A model generated the notes under the pieces. It was not told the origin of the DNA. It was given only the letters and a program-made list of their open reading frames with translations, and made no database searches. From the IMG/VR virus record IMGVR_UViG_3300028027_000259, positions 1 through 22,240 of that record: a stretch of 22,240 bases of DNA. The stretch is one strand, 5' to 3'. The translations under genes were made by a program, and so were the position numbers. The DNA is from a virus. Positions 1 through 7,740 of the stretch are shown here, in pieces; the stretch's first letter is position 1, and each line of letters opens with the position of its first letter.

Positions 1-2
1 CT

Positions 3-443
3 GTTAATACAGGCAAACCCGTCGCGATGCCGCAAGGCAATAAGCCAGTTCCTGCACCAGTAGCAATTAGCCGCTTGTCGGGAACTTACAAGTCTGGTGG
101 ACGTGCAACTCCTGCTGAAAGCCGTTTGTTGAAAAACAATGCGGCTGAAAACAAGACTGCCATGCGCGAAGCCAAAACGCAAAGCAACCTGAAATACGGT
201 TCGCCCAAGCGTATGAATGCTGGTGGAAGCAGTACACAAGACTTGTCCAAAGGTGCTTACGATAAAACTGGTAAGTACAACCGTGAACTTGAGGATGCAA
301 TGAATCCTTTGAGTATGATGAAAGAACTTGCTGGTAAAGCAAAAGACTACTTCATGCCAAAGGGTTCTGAGAGTGTGACTAAGACTAAAGAGTCTGTAAC
401 GGTTTCACCAGCAACCAAAAAGCGCGGCGGTGGCGCTTGTTAA
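3..443 (+). CDS. Small basic glycine-rich virion-type protein, 5' end outside window
   Basis: The reading frame is open from the left edge. The first internal ATG is at 27, but no ribosome-binding site precedes it and the upstream codons (VNTGKPVA) continue the same Pro/Lys style as the text after it (PQGNKPVPAPV), so I treat the gene as 5'-truncated. At least 138 residues are visible. They are rich in Lys, Arg, Ser, Gly and Asn, with no membrane segment or cysteine-based motif apart from a final Cys. The protein ends in KKRGGGAC, a Gly-triplet/basic tail of a kind seen again in other proteins of this window. A helical stretch lies near MNPLSMMKELAGKAKDYF. I do not recognise a family. Position at the start of a structural gene block suggests a minor virion or assembly protein; that is inference from context only. 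Confidence 0.75.
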   Translation, partial: VNTGKPVAMPQGNKPVPAPVAISRLSGTYKSGGRATPAESRLLKNNAAENKTAMREAKTQSNLKYGSPKRMNAGGSSTQDLSKGAYDKTGKYNRELEDAMNPLSMMKELAGKAKDYFMPKGSESVTKTKESVTVSPATKKRGGGAC

Positions 444-448
444 AAACG

Positions 449-470
449 AGTGGGGGGTTCGCCCCCTGCT
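449..470 (+). terminator. Stable UUCG hairpin between genes
   Basis: Five G:C pairs (453-457 with 462-466) close a TTCG tetraloop. The stem extends outward through two G:U wobbles and the pairs G450-C469 and A449-T470, giving about nine pairs. It lies directly after the stop codon at 443. The downstream sequence (TCTAATT) is only weakly T-rich, so it may be an inefficient terminator, an attenuator or an mRNA-stabilising 3' end. The ribosome-binding site GGAGAAG for the next gene follows at once. Confidence 0.6.
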
Positions 471-487
471 TCTAATTGGAGAAGTAA

Positions 488-769
488 ATGTCAACATTGA
501 CAAATGTATTTTCGGAACACAATGACGCAACTGGAACCATTTATGCAGGTGCAACAAACCTTGCTGGCTACCAATTAGCTTCTGGCGGCGTTGCTGGCGA
601 AATTGTTTTTCGTGACGGTGGTTCGGGTGGCACAGAGCGCTTGCGCGTAAACATCACAGTCAATACTGCTGTGATTTCAACGCAGATACCCGGCAATGGC
701 ATCCGCTTTAACACAGATATTCACGTCACATTGCCTGCTGGCGCGGCTGTAACTATTTTTTGCGGCTGA
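488..769 (+). CDS. Small beta-rich virion-type protein (93 residues)
   Basis: ATG at 488 is preceded by a good ribosome-binding site (GGAGAAG). The 93-residue product has alternating hydrophobic residues typical of beta strands and no helix-forming low-complexity stretches. The C-terminal half reads GNGIRFNTDIHVTLPAG, then VTIFCG. A closing pattern of this kind (strand, turn, VT[IV]F[YC]) is one I associate with small phage structural proteins encoded near capsid and neck genes. It lies between two basic proteins and just before the adaptor gene. A role as a capsid decoration or small head protein is plausible but unproven. No signal peptide or membrane segment is visible. Confidence 0.8.
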   Translation: MSTLTNVFSEHNDATGTIYAGATNLAGYQLASGGVAGEIVFRDGGSGGTERLRVNITVNTAVISTQIPGNGIRFNTDIHVTLPAGAAVTIFCG

Positions 770-771
770 TC

Positions 772-1050
772 ATGCCAAGCAAATCACCATCCCAACATCG
801 TTTGATGGAAGCGGTCGCACATAACCCTGCGTTTGCCAAAAAGGTTGGTATCTCTCAAAAAGTCGGCAAAGAGTTTGCAAAGGCTGATGAGGGTAAAAAG
901 TTTAAAGGAGGCGGCTTGTATGACAATATCAATGCAAAGCGTGAAAGAATCGCTGAAGGCTCTGGGGAGAAAATGCGCAGAGTTGGTAGCAAAGGTGCGC
1001 CAACGGCTGAAGCCTTCAAGCAATCCGCCAGAACAGCCAAAGTAAAATGA
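772..1050 (+). CDS. Small basic phage protein with GGGLYDNI / SGEKMRR / KGAPTAEAF motifs
   Basis: I chose ATG 772 (product begins MPSKSPSQHRLMEA); it starts two bases after the preceding stop codon and needs no separate strong ribosome-binding site. The 92-residue product is strongly basic. The N-terminal part has SQHRLMEAVAHNPAFAKKVG followed by a KVGKEF element. The second half has FKGGGLYDNINAKRERI, GSGEKMRRVGSKGAP and TAEAFKQSARTAK. This motif set recurs in small proteins of uncultured aquatic phages and I recognise it as a phage-specific family, but I know of no assigned function. The charge suggests nucleic-acid contact or internal packaging in the virion. It overlaps the next gene by four bases (ATGA), so the two are probably co-translated. 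Confidence 0.8.
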   Translation: MPSKSPSQHRLMEAVAHNPAFAKKVGISQKVGKEFAKADEGKKFKGGGLYDNINAKRERIAEGSGEKMRRVGSKGAPTAEAFKQSARTAKVK

Positions 1051-1301
1051 GCAAAAAGAATGTCAGTCTTGCAGTGGGTCGCGGTGAGAAGTTGTCCGTT
1101 GAAAAAGGTGCTGGATTAACAGCCAAAGGTAGGGCAAAATACAACCGTGAAACTGGGAGCAATTTAAAGGCTCCACAACCTAAAGGCGGTGCTCGAAAAG
1201 ACTCTTTTTGCGCACGCATGAGCGGCGTTGTAGAACATTCAAAAGGGGACGCTCCACGCGCTAAAGCATCGCTAAAGCGGTGGGACTGCCCCGGCTGGTA
1301 A
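1047..1301 (+). CDS. Small basic phage protein with GLTAKGRAKYNRETGSNLKAP signature
   Basis: The start is the ATG of an ATGA overlap with the preceding stop. The 84-residue product is Lys/Arg/Gly-rich. Its core (residues about 22-60) carries GLTAKGRAKYN, TGSNLKAPQPKGGARK and SFCARMSGV, a signature I associate with a family of unknown function (a DUF, possibly DUF6321; the number is from memory and unchecked) found in many marine and freshwater phages. The C-terminus (ALKRW-like, here ASLKRWDCPGW) holds Trp and Cys. With its upstream neighbour it forms a pair of basic proteins just before the neck genes. Packaged DNA-binding or capsid-interior protein is a reasonable guess, not something the sequence proves. 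Confidence 0.8.
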   Translation: MSKKNVSLAVGRGEKLSVEKGAGLTAKGRAKYNRETGSNLKAPQPKGGARKDSFCARMSGVVEHSKGDAPRAKASLKRWDCPGW

Positions 1302-1311
1302 AAGGACAGAT

Positions 1312-2385
1312 ATGGCTTACTCAGGAACCGTCGGAACGACCGTTATCAACGTCCAGACGCTGATAGACCACGGTGCTCGTCGGTGCGGTAAGTTAGCCGA
1401 AGAATTGACCTCTGAGCAGTTGTTGTCTTCGAGGCAGTCTCTTTTCTTCTTGTTGTCCCACCTTGCCAACATCGGCATCAATTATTGGGCAATCAACAAA
1501 AAAGTGATTGGTTTAAACGAAGACCAATACATTTACTCCATGCCATTGGGTTGTATTGACGTTTTGAACGTGCTTTATCGCACAATGAACCGTCCAAGCG
1601 GTGCATATACAACTTCCGCAGGCGGTGTAGTGGCAAATGTGTACGACGGGAATGTTGATACATACTGTCAACAAACGTCTACAAACGGCAATATTGCGGT
1701 CAATTTTGGCCCTTCAAACCCCATTTATATTGGTTCTATTGGCTTTTTGCCCTATGTAGCGGGTGGTGGAACAGCTACTTGGTCAATTGCGTTGGAATAC
1801 TCTACAGACAACGCAACATGGAATATGTTGGATGATTTGGGAACCATTGTGGTTTCCGACAACGAGTGGGTGTGGACGGATATAGACCCCGGTCAATCTG
1901 TGGGCTACTACCGCATTCGTGCCTATAACAGCACTACTTTGGCTTTGCGTGAGTTGTACTTCGGTAATAACTCCCGCGAGATTCAAATGTCACGCCTAAA
2001 CCGCGATGACTACACAAACTTGCCAAACAAGAACTTCACGGCTAATCAGCCCTTCCAGTTTTGGTTTGATCGCACAATTCCTCAGCCAACGGTGTACCTA
2101 TGGCCTACCCCCAGTGATCCATTTGTGCAGATGACTGTTTGGTATCAGCGCCAAATCATGGATGTTGGAGCACTGACAGACGAGTTAGAAGTCCCACAGC
2201 GCTGGTATGAGGCTGTGGTGTTCATGCTGGCTCACCGCATGAGCCTCGAACTTCCACAGGTTGCAATGGATCGCGTTCAGTATCTTGAGAAGATGGCTGA
2301 CCGTTATTACTCAGAAGCCGAAGCAGAAGAGCGCGATAAGTCGCCAATCTACTTTGCCCCCAACATCAGCGTGTACACAAGATAA
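1312..2385 (+). CDS. Head-to-tail adaptor-like protein with inserted discoidin-like module
   Basis: The 357-residue product has three parts. Residues 1-93 are mostly helical (LIDHGARRCGKL, LLSSRQSLFFLLSHLANIG), followed by a strand-rich SMPLGCIDVLNVLYRTMNR. Residues about 96-222 form a separate beta module: YDGNVDTY, NIAVNFG, IGSIGF, LEYSTDNATW, YYRIRAY and LALRELYFGNN fit the F5/8-type-C (discoidin) carbohydrate-binding pattern. Residues 223-357 return to neck-protein style: VYLWPTP, MTVWYQRQIMD, ELEVPQRWYEAVVFMLA and a C-terminal helix. The outer parts resemble the SU10/P22 gp4-like adaptor proteins that sit under the portal. A clear AAGGA precedes the start. The following zinc-ribbon gene overlaps by one base. 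The insertion would project a binding domain from the neck; that is inference. Confidence 0.75.
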   Translation: MAYSGTVGTTVINVQTLIDHGARRCGKLAEELTSEQLLSSRQSLFFLLSHLANIGINYWAINKKVIGLNEDQYIYSMPLGCIDVLNVLYRTMNRPSGAYTTSAGGVVANVYDGNVDTYCQQTSTNGNIAVNFGPSNPIYIGSIGFLPYVAGGGTATWSIALEYSTDNATWNMLDDLGTIVVSDNEWVWTDIDPGQSVGYYRIRAYNSTTLALRELYFGNNSREIQMSRLNRDDYTNLPNKNFTANQPFQFWFDRTIPQPTVYLWPTPSDPFVQMTVWYQRQIMDVGALTDELEVPQRWYEAVVFMLAHRMSLELPQVAMDRVQYLEKMADRYYSEAEAEERDKSPIYFAPNISVYTR

Positions 2386-2762
2386 TGGCTATCTTTCTTG
2401 ACACAATGGGTCTGACATCGGTCGCCATCGCGGTATGCGATAGGTGCAAGATGAAGGTTCCTTTTGTTACGTTGGTGGCGGACGGGAACTCGCCCGGTCT
2501 GCGGGTGTGTGCCGAAAGAGGGTGCAAAGATCAGCTTGACCCCTATCGACTCCCTGCAAGAAAAACCGAGCGGATTAACCTTCGGTTTCCACGTCCTGAT
2601 GTCAGCGTTGCCGCAGGTGACAACTACTTGATGACAGGAAGTCAAAACCTCGATGGTTCAAGTCAGTTCCAAATTTCCACGGAGCAAAACACTCAGACTC
2701 CCACAAATACTGGAAATAAAGATACGATTGCTCCGAACCCTCCAGACAATACGAGTACATAA
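2385..2762 (+). CDS. Small zinc-ribbon phage protein, neck/tail accessory
   Basis: The start ATG overlaps the preceding stop (TAATG). The 125-residue product has Cys18-x2-Cys21 in VCDRCKM and Cys42-x4-Cys47 in VCAERGC, spaced as in a zinc ribbon. After this come QLDPYRLPARKTERINLRFPRPD, a stretch I associate with small proteins encoded next to phage adaptor genes. The last 45 residues are Asn/Thr/Gln-rich, likely disordered. The constant gene neighbourhood suggests a role in neck or tail completion; zinc binding is inferred from the four cysteines only. There is no membrane segment. The next gene begins immediately after the stop codon. Confidence 0.8.
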   Translation: MAIFLDTMGLTSVAIAVCDRCKMKVPFVTLVADGNSPGLRVCAERGCKDQLDPYRLPARKTERINLRFPRPDVSVAAGDNYLMTGSQNLDGSSQFQISTEQNTQTPTNTGNKDTIAPNPPDNTST

Positions 2763-5135
2763 ATGTCAGCACAAGTAACGATTACCCAACTGCCAGCGGC
2801 TGGTGCTATTACAGGCACTGAGTCGGTTCCTATTGTCCAAAATGGCGTGACGGTGCAAACCACGACTGGTGCAATTGCGGGTTCGCCCACGCAGACCTAT
2901 TCGTACCTGACTGTTACCCAAACCCCTCAGCTACCCAACAGCCGTTATGTTGGGGTGACCAATGGTTTGGTGATTACTGATGGCGGTTCTCAAGGTCTCT
3001 TTAACATCAGCACTACAGGCGCTTTATTGTCCTTGGTGAACTCTGGTACTGGAATACAGGTAAAAACGTCTTCTACAGCCATTACAGGGCGTTCTATAGC
3101 GGTTTCTAACGCAGGTTTGTCAATTACTGACGGAGATGGGGTTGCTGGTAACCCAACTCTTTCGCTAAGTGGATTGCCTTTGAACTTGGCAAACTTGACT
3201 GGTGCGGGACTGCTTGCTATCACAAGCGGTGGAACTAGCATCAATCCAAGGGTACTGACTGGTACAACAGATCAGATCACAGTAACAAATGGTGACGGTC
3301 AGTCGGGTAATCCAACAATTTTAATTGCTGATAACCCCGTGTTCCCCGGCACCTCTGCCATGACTGTCGTAACTGGAACCTCTGCCCAGCAACCAGTTGG
3401 TGCTAGTGGTCAGATGCGTTTTAACTCTGACACGCAAACATTTGATGGTTATGCCTCTGGAACATGGAGACAGTTCTCCCTTGCTGGTGGTGTAACGTCT
3501 TTCAGCGCAGGATCAACTGGCTTTACCCCTGTTTCTCCCACTTCTGGTGCTGTTACGCTTGGTGGTGTGTTGAATGTTGCAAACGGTGGTTCTGGTGCAA
3601 GCACATTGACTGGTTACCTTATTGGTAACGGAACAAGCGCATTTACCGCCTCTGCGACGATTCCTACAACGGCTTTGTCTGGGACTATTACAAACGTCCA
3701 ACTTGCTAACAGTTCGGTTACCTACAACGGTATTACTGTTGCTCTTGGTGCTTCAGGAACAATTACTGCAAGCACAACAAGCACATTGACCATTGGTACT
3801 GGTTTGTCTGGTACTTCTTTTAATGGTTCTTCACCCGTAACGATTGCAATTGATTCCACAGTTGCGACATTGACTGGTGTGCAGACGTTAACAAACAAGA
3901 CAATAAATGGCCCTGACAACACGCTGACAAACATCGCCAACGCATCTTTGTCAAATAGTGCAATCACGATTAACGGCTCCTCTGTAAGCCTTGGTGCTTC
4001 AGTGACTGTGACCGCTACAGCGTCTAATGCTTTGACTATTGGCACTGGTCTGACAGGAACCTCCTACAACGGCTCTGCCCCAGTCTCTATTGCTATTGAC
4101 TCAACCGTAGCCACACTGACTGGTACGCAGACGCTGACCAACAAGACGATTGACAGCGCAACAATCAACACGCCTACGATTGCCACTCCTGCTATTACAG
4201 GCGGAACAATCAACAACACGCCGATTGGTGGAACAACACCTGCGGCTGGTGCGTTTACTTCTGTGGCAATGACATCTGGGACAATTCTTAATGCACCTGC
4301 CAGCGGTACAGATATTGTCAACAAAGACTACGCTGACTCAATTGCTTCAGGTATTAACTTCCATGCCGCTTGTCGTTTAGCAACTGCTACAGCACTTCCA
4401 GCAAATACATACAACAACGGAACTTCTGGTGTTGGTGCTACGCTGACTGCAAATGCCAACGGTGCATTGACTGTTGATGGTGCGCTTGCTGTAGCAACTA
4501 ATCGAATCTTGGTTAAGAACGAAGCCACACAAGCAAACAACGGTGTGTACACGGTCACGCAGACTGGTTCTGCTGGTACACCTTACATTCTGACTCGCGC
4601 AACTGATTTTGACTCCGCAGGTACAGGGGTTGACCAAATTGATGCTGGTGACTTCTTTTTAATCACCGCAGGTGTGACTCTAGCAAATACATCATGGGTA
4701 CAACAGACTCCGCTTCCCATTACTGTTGGCACAACGGCACTTGTGTTTACGCAGTTTGGTGCGCCTTTGGTGTATTCAGCAGGTACTGGTTTAAGCGAGT
4801 CACCAGCGTACACATTCAACATTGCCAACACCACGGTTGTGTCGGGGTCTTATGGATTGGCGGCATCTGTACCTACAATTGCAGTAAATGCACAAGGTCA
4901 GATTACAAGCGCCAGCAACACAGCGATTGCGATTGCGGCAACTCAAGTAACATCTGGTACGCTTGCAATTGCGCAGGGCGGTACTAATAGTTCTGCTACA
5001 GCAACTGCTGGCGGTGCGGCTTATGGAACTGGAACTGCATTTGCATTTACTGCGGCAGGAACGGCTGGACAAGTATTAACATCGGCAGGGGCAGGCGCAC
5101 CAGTGTGGTCGGGCATCTCTGGCGGAACATTCTGA
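2763..5135 (+). CDS. Modular tail fibre / receptor-recognition protein without C-terminal chaperone
   Basis: The 790-residue product is almost entirely Thr/Gly/Ser/Ala-rich beta sequence with no Cys-rich or enzymatic motif. Residues 1-60 are an N-terminal attachment-like part. Residues about 245-300 hold the module FSAGSTGFTP, SGAVTLGG, NVANGGSG, which the next gene also carries. Residues 317-463 are two 82-residue tandem repeats (see the repeat entry). Residues about 531-665 form a distinct domain with RILVKNEATQANNGVYTV, TRATDFDSAG and DFFLITAG, a pattern typical of cyanophage and other fibre proteins. The protein ends in WSGISGGTF. It lacks an S74 chaperone, unlike its neighbour. A role in host binding follows from the family style; which surface structure it binds cannot be read. 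Confidence 0.85.
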   Translation: MSAQVTITQLPAAGAITGTESVPIVQNGVTVQTTTGAIAGSPTQTYSYLTVTQTPQLPNSRYVGVTNGLVITDGGSQGLFNISTTGALLSLVNSGTGIQVKTSSTAITGRSIAVSNAGLSITDGDGVAGNPTLSLSGLPLNLANLTGAGLLAITSGGTSINPRVLTGTTDQITVTNGDGQSGNPTILIADNPVFPGTSAMTVVTGTSAQQPVGASGQMRFNSDTQTFDGYASGTWRQFSLAGGVTSFSAGSTGFTPVSPTSGAVTLGGVLNVANGGSGASTLTGYLIGNGTSAFTASATIPTTALSGTITNVQLANSSVTYNGITVALGASGTITASTTSTLTIGTGLSGTSFNGSSPVTIAIDSTVATLTGVQTLTNKTINGPDNTLTNIANASLSNSAITINGSSVSLGASVTVTATASNALTIGTGLTGTSYNGSAPVSIAIDSTVATLTGTQTLTNKTIDSATINTPTIATPAITGGTINNTPIGGTTPAAGAFTSVAMTSGTILNAPASGTDIVNKDYADSIASGINFHAACRLATATALPANTYNNGTSGVGATLTANANGALTVDGALAVATNRILVKNEATQANNGVYTVTQTGSAGTPYILTRATDFDSAGTGVDQIDAGDFFLITAGVTLANTSWVQQTPLPITVGTTALVFTQFGAPLVYSAGTGLSESPAYTFNIANTTVVSGSYGLAASVPTIAVNAQGQITSASNTAIAIAATQVTSGTLAIAQGGTNSSATATAGGAAYGTGTAFAFTAAGTAGQVLTSAGAGAPVWSGISGGTF
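3711..4151 (+). repeat. Two tandem 82-residue repeats in the first fibre
   Basis: Residues 317-398 and 399-463 align at an offset of exactly 82 codons; the second copy is shorter in its last part. Both contain NG..V.LGAS, LTIGTGL.GTS.NGS.PV, IAIDSTVATLTG and QTLTNKTI. The second copy is followed by a Thr/Ile-rich INTPTIATPAITGGTI run. This is probably a repeated beta-helical shaft unit. Confidence 0.8.
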
Positions 5136-5146
5136 GGAAATAGAAA

Positions 5147-7738
5147 ATGTCACAAGCAGGCTATACACCCATTCAACTTTACTACAGCACCACTGCGTCG
5201 GCTGTACCTGTTAACACCAACCTTGCAAACGGTGAGTTGGCTATCAACATCACCGATGGCAAGCTGTACTACAAAGACAACGGCGGAACAGTTCAATTGT
5301 TGGCATCAAACGCTACATCTGCACCAGTTCTTTCGTTCTCTGCTGGTACAACAGGATTTACCCCAAGCACTGCAACATCGGGTGCTGTGACTCTTGCAGG
5401 TACGCTTAATGTGGCAAATGGCGGTACTGGACAGACATCGTATACAAATGGTCAACTGTTAATTGGCAATACTACTGGCAATACTTTAACAAAAGCAACA
5501 TTGACTGCGGGTAGTGGCGTAACCATTACCAATGGCACTGGTTCAATTACCATCAATGCAACGGGTCTTGGTGGCGATGTAGTTGGCCCAGCCTCTGCAA
5601 CGGCTAACGGTATTGCTCTGTTTAACAGCACAACAGGCAAGCTGATTAAAGACTCAGCCGCATCTGATGGTTTAATTTATGGTCTAACAGTAGGCCGTGG
5701 TGCAGGTGCTGTGGCTACCAATACTGCGGTGGGTGCTAGTGCTTTGGCGGCTAATACCACTGGCTCTCAACATACTGTTGTTGGCGCAAGTGCTGGTGCA
5801 AGCATTACTACCAATGCTTATTTATCAGCATTAGGTTATCAAGCGGCTTATTACATGACTGACAGTAATGATGCTTTTGGTCGTCAGGCTTTATATGGTC
5901 AATCTGGTGCAACGGGTTATTACAATGTAGGCGTTGGATTTCGCTCTGGGTACTCAATGACTTCAGGAAATTTGAATACCGCCATTGGAAGTCAAGCCCT
6001 TTACTCCAACACCACAGCATCAGAAAGCACCGCTGTAGGTTATCAGGCTCTCTATACAACTACCACATCAGCTAGAAACACTGCTGTTGGTTATCGGGCT
6101 GGCTACCTAACTTCTTCTGGTCATGTCACGGCAGTTGGTTCTTATGCTTTGTCGGCAAACACAACTGGAAACTCCAATGTGGCTGTTGGTGGAAACGATG
6201 AATCTACTGCTGGCGCATTGCAATCTAATACAACTGGCTCTAACAACACCGCAATGGGTGTAGGCGCATTAAAAGATAACACCACAGCCTCTAACAACAC
6301 TGCTGTAGGTTATCAGGCAGGATATACAAACACCACGGGAACACAAAATTCGGCAATCGGTAGCGGGGCTTTATACACAAATAGTACAGGAAATGCAAAC
6401 ACAGCACTTGGCTATGGTGCGTTGAATCTTAGCACCACGGCCTCTAACAACACTGCGGTTGGCAGTTATTCTCTCAGGGCTAATACTACTGGAACTAACA
6501 ATATAGCGGTTGGTGCGGCAGATTTTGGGACAGATTACGGAGCTTTGGGATACAACACCACTGGCAGTCAAAATACTGCTATTGGTAAACAAGCATTATT
6601 AAACAACACCACAGCATCTAACAACACAGCAGTAGGTTATCAGGCGGGATATACAAACGTAATTGGAACATACAACACATTTTTGGGACAAGTTGCTGGA
6701 TATGCTAATACTTCTGATTCCAATACTTTAATTGGTAGAGCCGCTGGTTATGGTGTTACTTCTGGCGGTGGCAATACGCACGTTGGTGCTTCTGCTGGCT
6801 CTGGTGCTTCTGGTACAGGAAATTACAACTCATCCGTTGGTTTTTTATCTGCATCAAGTTTAACTTCAGGCTCAAACAACGTAGCTTTTGGATACCAATC
6901 ACTTGCCGCCAACACCACAGCATCTAACAACACTGCTGTAGGTTATCAGGCGGGATATGCTTTAACCTCCAATGCCGATGGTGGGTTGGTTGCTGTTGGC
7001 AACAGAGTGTTATCTACCGCAACAAATAACAGAAATACTGCTGTTGGTAATGAGGCTATGCGATATAACACTACAGGTAGTGTAAATACCGCAGTTGGAA
7101 ATCTTGCCGCTCAAAACAATACAACTGGCTCTTTCAATACCTGCATTGGAGATTATGCTGGTATATTTTTATCAACTGGTAGTTACAACATTTGTATTGG
7201 CGCACTTGCTGGATACAACCAAAACAGCGGGCCAGTAACTACGGGAAGCAACAACATTCTTATTGGCTATGATAGTGGACTTGACGCAAGTAGTAATAGC
7301 AATTGTATAAATATCAATACGGCTGGTAGTAAGGGTAAAGGCGCAACTACAGGATTTATCAATCCTAATGGTGGTGGCGTTTATCAAGGTAACAATTCAT
7401 CGTCATGGTCAACCACTTCTGACCAGCGTCTGAAGAAAAGTATTGTTGACAATACTGTCGGTCTGGATGCAATCACTTCTATCCGTGTACGCAACTTTGA
7501 GTACCGCCTACCAGAAGAAATCACCGAACTTGGCGCATCCAACGCTATCAAAAAGACTGGCGTTCAACTTGGCGTAATTGCCCAAGAGTTGCAGGCCGTA
7601 CTTCCAGACTGCGTAAAGCAGGAATCAACAGGTGTCTTATCTGTTGACCCAGATAACTTGACTTGGTACATGGTTAACGCCATTAAAGAGTTAAAAGCCG
7701 AGGTAGACAGCCTCAAATCTCAACTTAAAGGAGCCTAA
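5147..7738 (+). CDS. Tail fibre with YadA-like head repeats and S74 self-cleaving chaperone
   Basis: GAGGAAA precedes the ATG. The 863-residue product has an N-terminal NGELAINITDGKLYYKD element (residues about 27-43), common in phage fibres. Next is a FSAGTTGFTP/SGAVTLAG module shared with the preceding gene. Residues about 180-720 are repeats of the type NNTAVGYQAGY and TAIGSQALYSNTTA, which resemble the left-handed beta-roll of trimeric autotransporter adhesin heads. Residues 758-863 are an intramolecular chaperone of peptidase family S74: SDQRLK places Ser758 and Lys763 at the spacing of the known Ser/Lys dyad, followed by VRNFEYR, GVIAQELQAVLPD, LSVDPDNLTWYMVNAIKEL and a C-terminal coiled coil. 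In that family the chaperone trimerises the fibre and then cuts itself off before the Ser. This is the most secure receptor-binding fibre in the window. Confidence 0.93.
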   Translation: MSQAGYTPIQLYYSTTASAVPVNTNLANGELAINITDGKLYYKDNGGTVQLLASNATSAPVLSFSAGTTGFTPSTATSGAVTLAGTLNVANGGTGQTSYTNGQLLIGNTTGNTLTKATLTAGSGVTITNGTGSITINATGLGGDVVGPASATANGIALFNSTTGKLIKDSAASDGLIYGLTVGRGAGAVATNTAVGASALAANTTGSQHTVVGASAGASITTNAYLSALGYQAAYYMTDSNDAFGRQALYGQSGATGYYNVGVGFRSGYSMTSGNLNTAIGSQALYSNTTASESTAVGYQALYTTTTSARNTAVGYRAGYLTSSGHVTAVGSYALSANTTGNSNVAVGGNDESTAGALQSNTTGSNNTAMGVGALKDNTTASNNTAVGYQAGYTNTTGTQNSAIGSGALYTNSTGNANTALGYGALNLSTTASNNTAVGSYSLRANTTGTNNIAVGAADFGTDYGALGYNTTGSQNTAIGKQALLNNTTASNNTAVGYQAGYTNVIGTYNTFLGQVAGYANTSDSNTLIGRAAGYGVTSGGGNTHVGASAGSGASGTGNYNSSVGFLSASSLTSGSNNVAFGYQSLAANTTASNNTAVGYQAGYALTSNADGGLVAVGNRVLSTATNNRNTAVGNEAMRYNTTGSVNTAVGNLAAQNNTTGSFNTCIGDYAGIFLSTGSYNICIGALAGYNQNSGPVTTGSNNILIGYDSGLDASSNSNCININTAGSKGKGATTGFINPNGGGVYQGNNSSSWSTTSDQRLKKSIVDNTVGLDAITSIRVRNFEYRLPEEITELGASNAIKKTGVQLGVIAQELQAVLPDCVKQESTGVLSVDPDNLTWYMVNAIKELKAEVDSLKSQLKGA
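6278..6960 (+). repeat. Three near-identical 50-base direct repeats inside the fibre gene
   Basis: Copies at 6278-6327, 6605-6654 and 6911-6960 each begin AACACCACAGC and end in a GGTTATCAGGC(A/G)GGATAT block; pairs differ at only a few positions (three for copies 1/3 and 2/3). All are in the same frame and encode NTTASNNTAVGYQAGY. Spacing is 109 and 102 codons. A more diverged relative begins near 6008. Confidence 0.85.
7418..7735 (+). other. S74 intramolecular chaperone domain and predicted self-cleavage point
   Basis: Codon 758 (TCT, 7418-7420) is the Ser of SDQRLK and codon 763 is the matching Lys. Cleavage between Thr757 and Ser758 would release a 106-residue chaperone trimer. The assignment rests on motif spacing and the downstream GVIAQELQ and LSVDPDNLTWYMVNAIKEL segments typical of the family. 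Confidence 0.85.
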
Positions 7739-7740
7739 AA

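Noticed and set aside
488-520. TTGACA box resembling a -35 element
   Set aside because: It lies within a coding region and no matching -10 box is found at a suitable distance; no promoter in this window is supported.
760-771. TTG start for the 92-residue basic protein
   Set aside because: ATG 772 gives the family-typical MPSKS start and follows the previous stop directly.
5147-7738. CRISPR-like spaced repeats
   Set aside because: The repeats are in frame, encode NNTAVGYQAGY and are spaced by about 300 coding bases of a fibre gene; there are no regular short spacers.
2763-7738. Diversity-generating retroelement target in the fibres
   Set aside because: No reverse transcriptase, accessory gene or template repeat is present, and no C-type-lectin-like C-terminus is visible; the fibre ends are an S74 domain and a GISGGTF tail.
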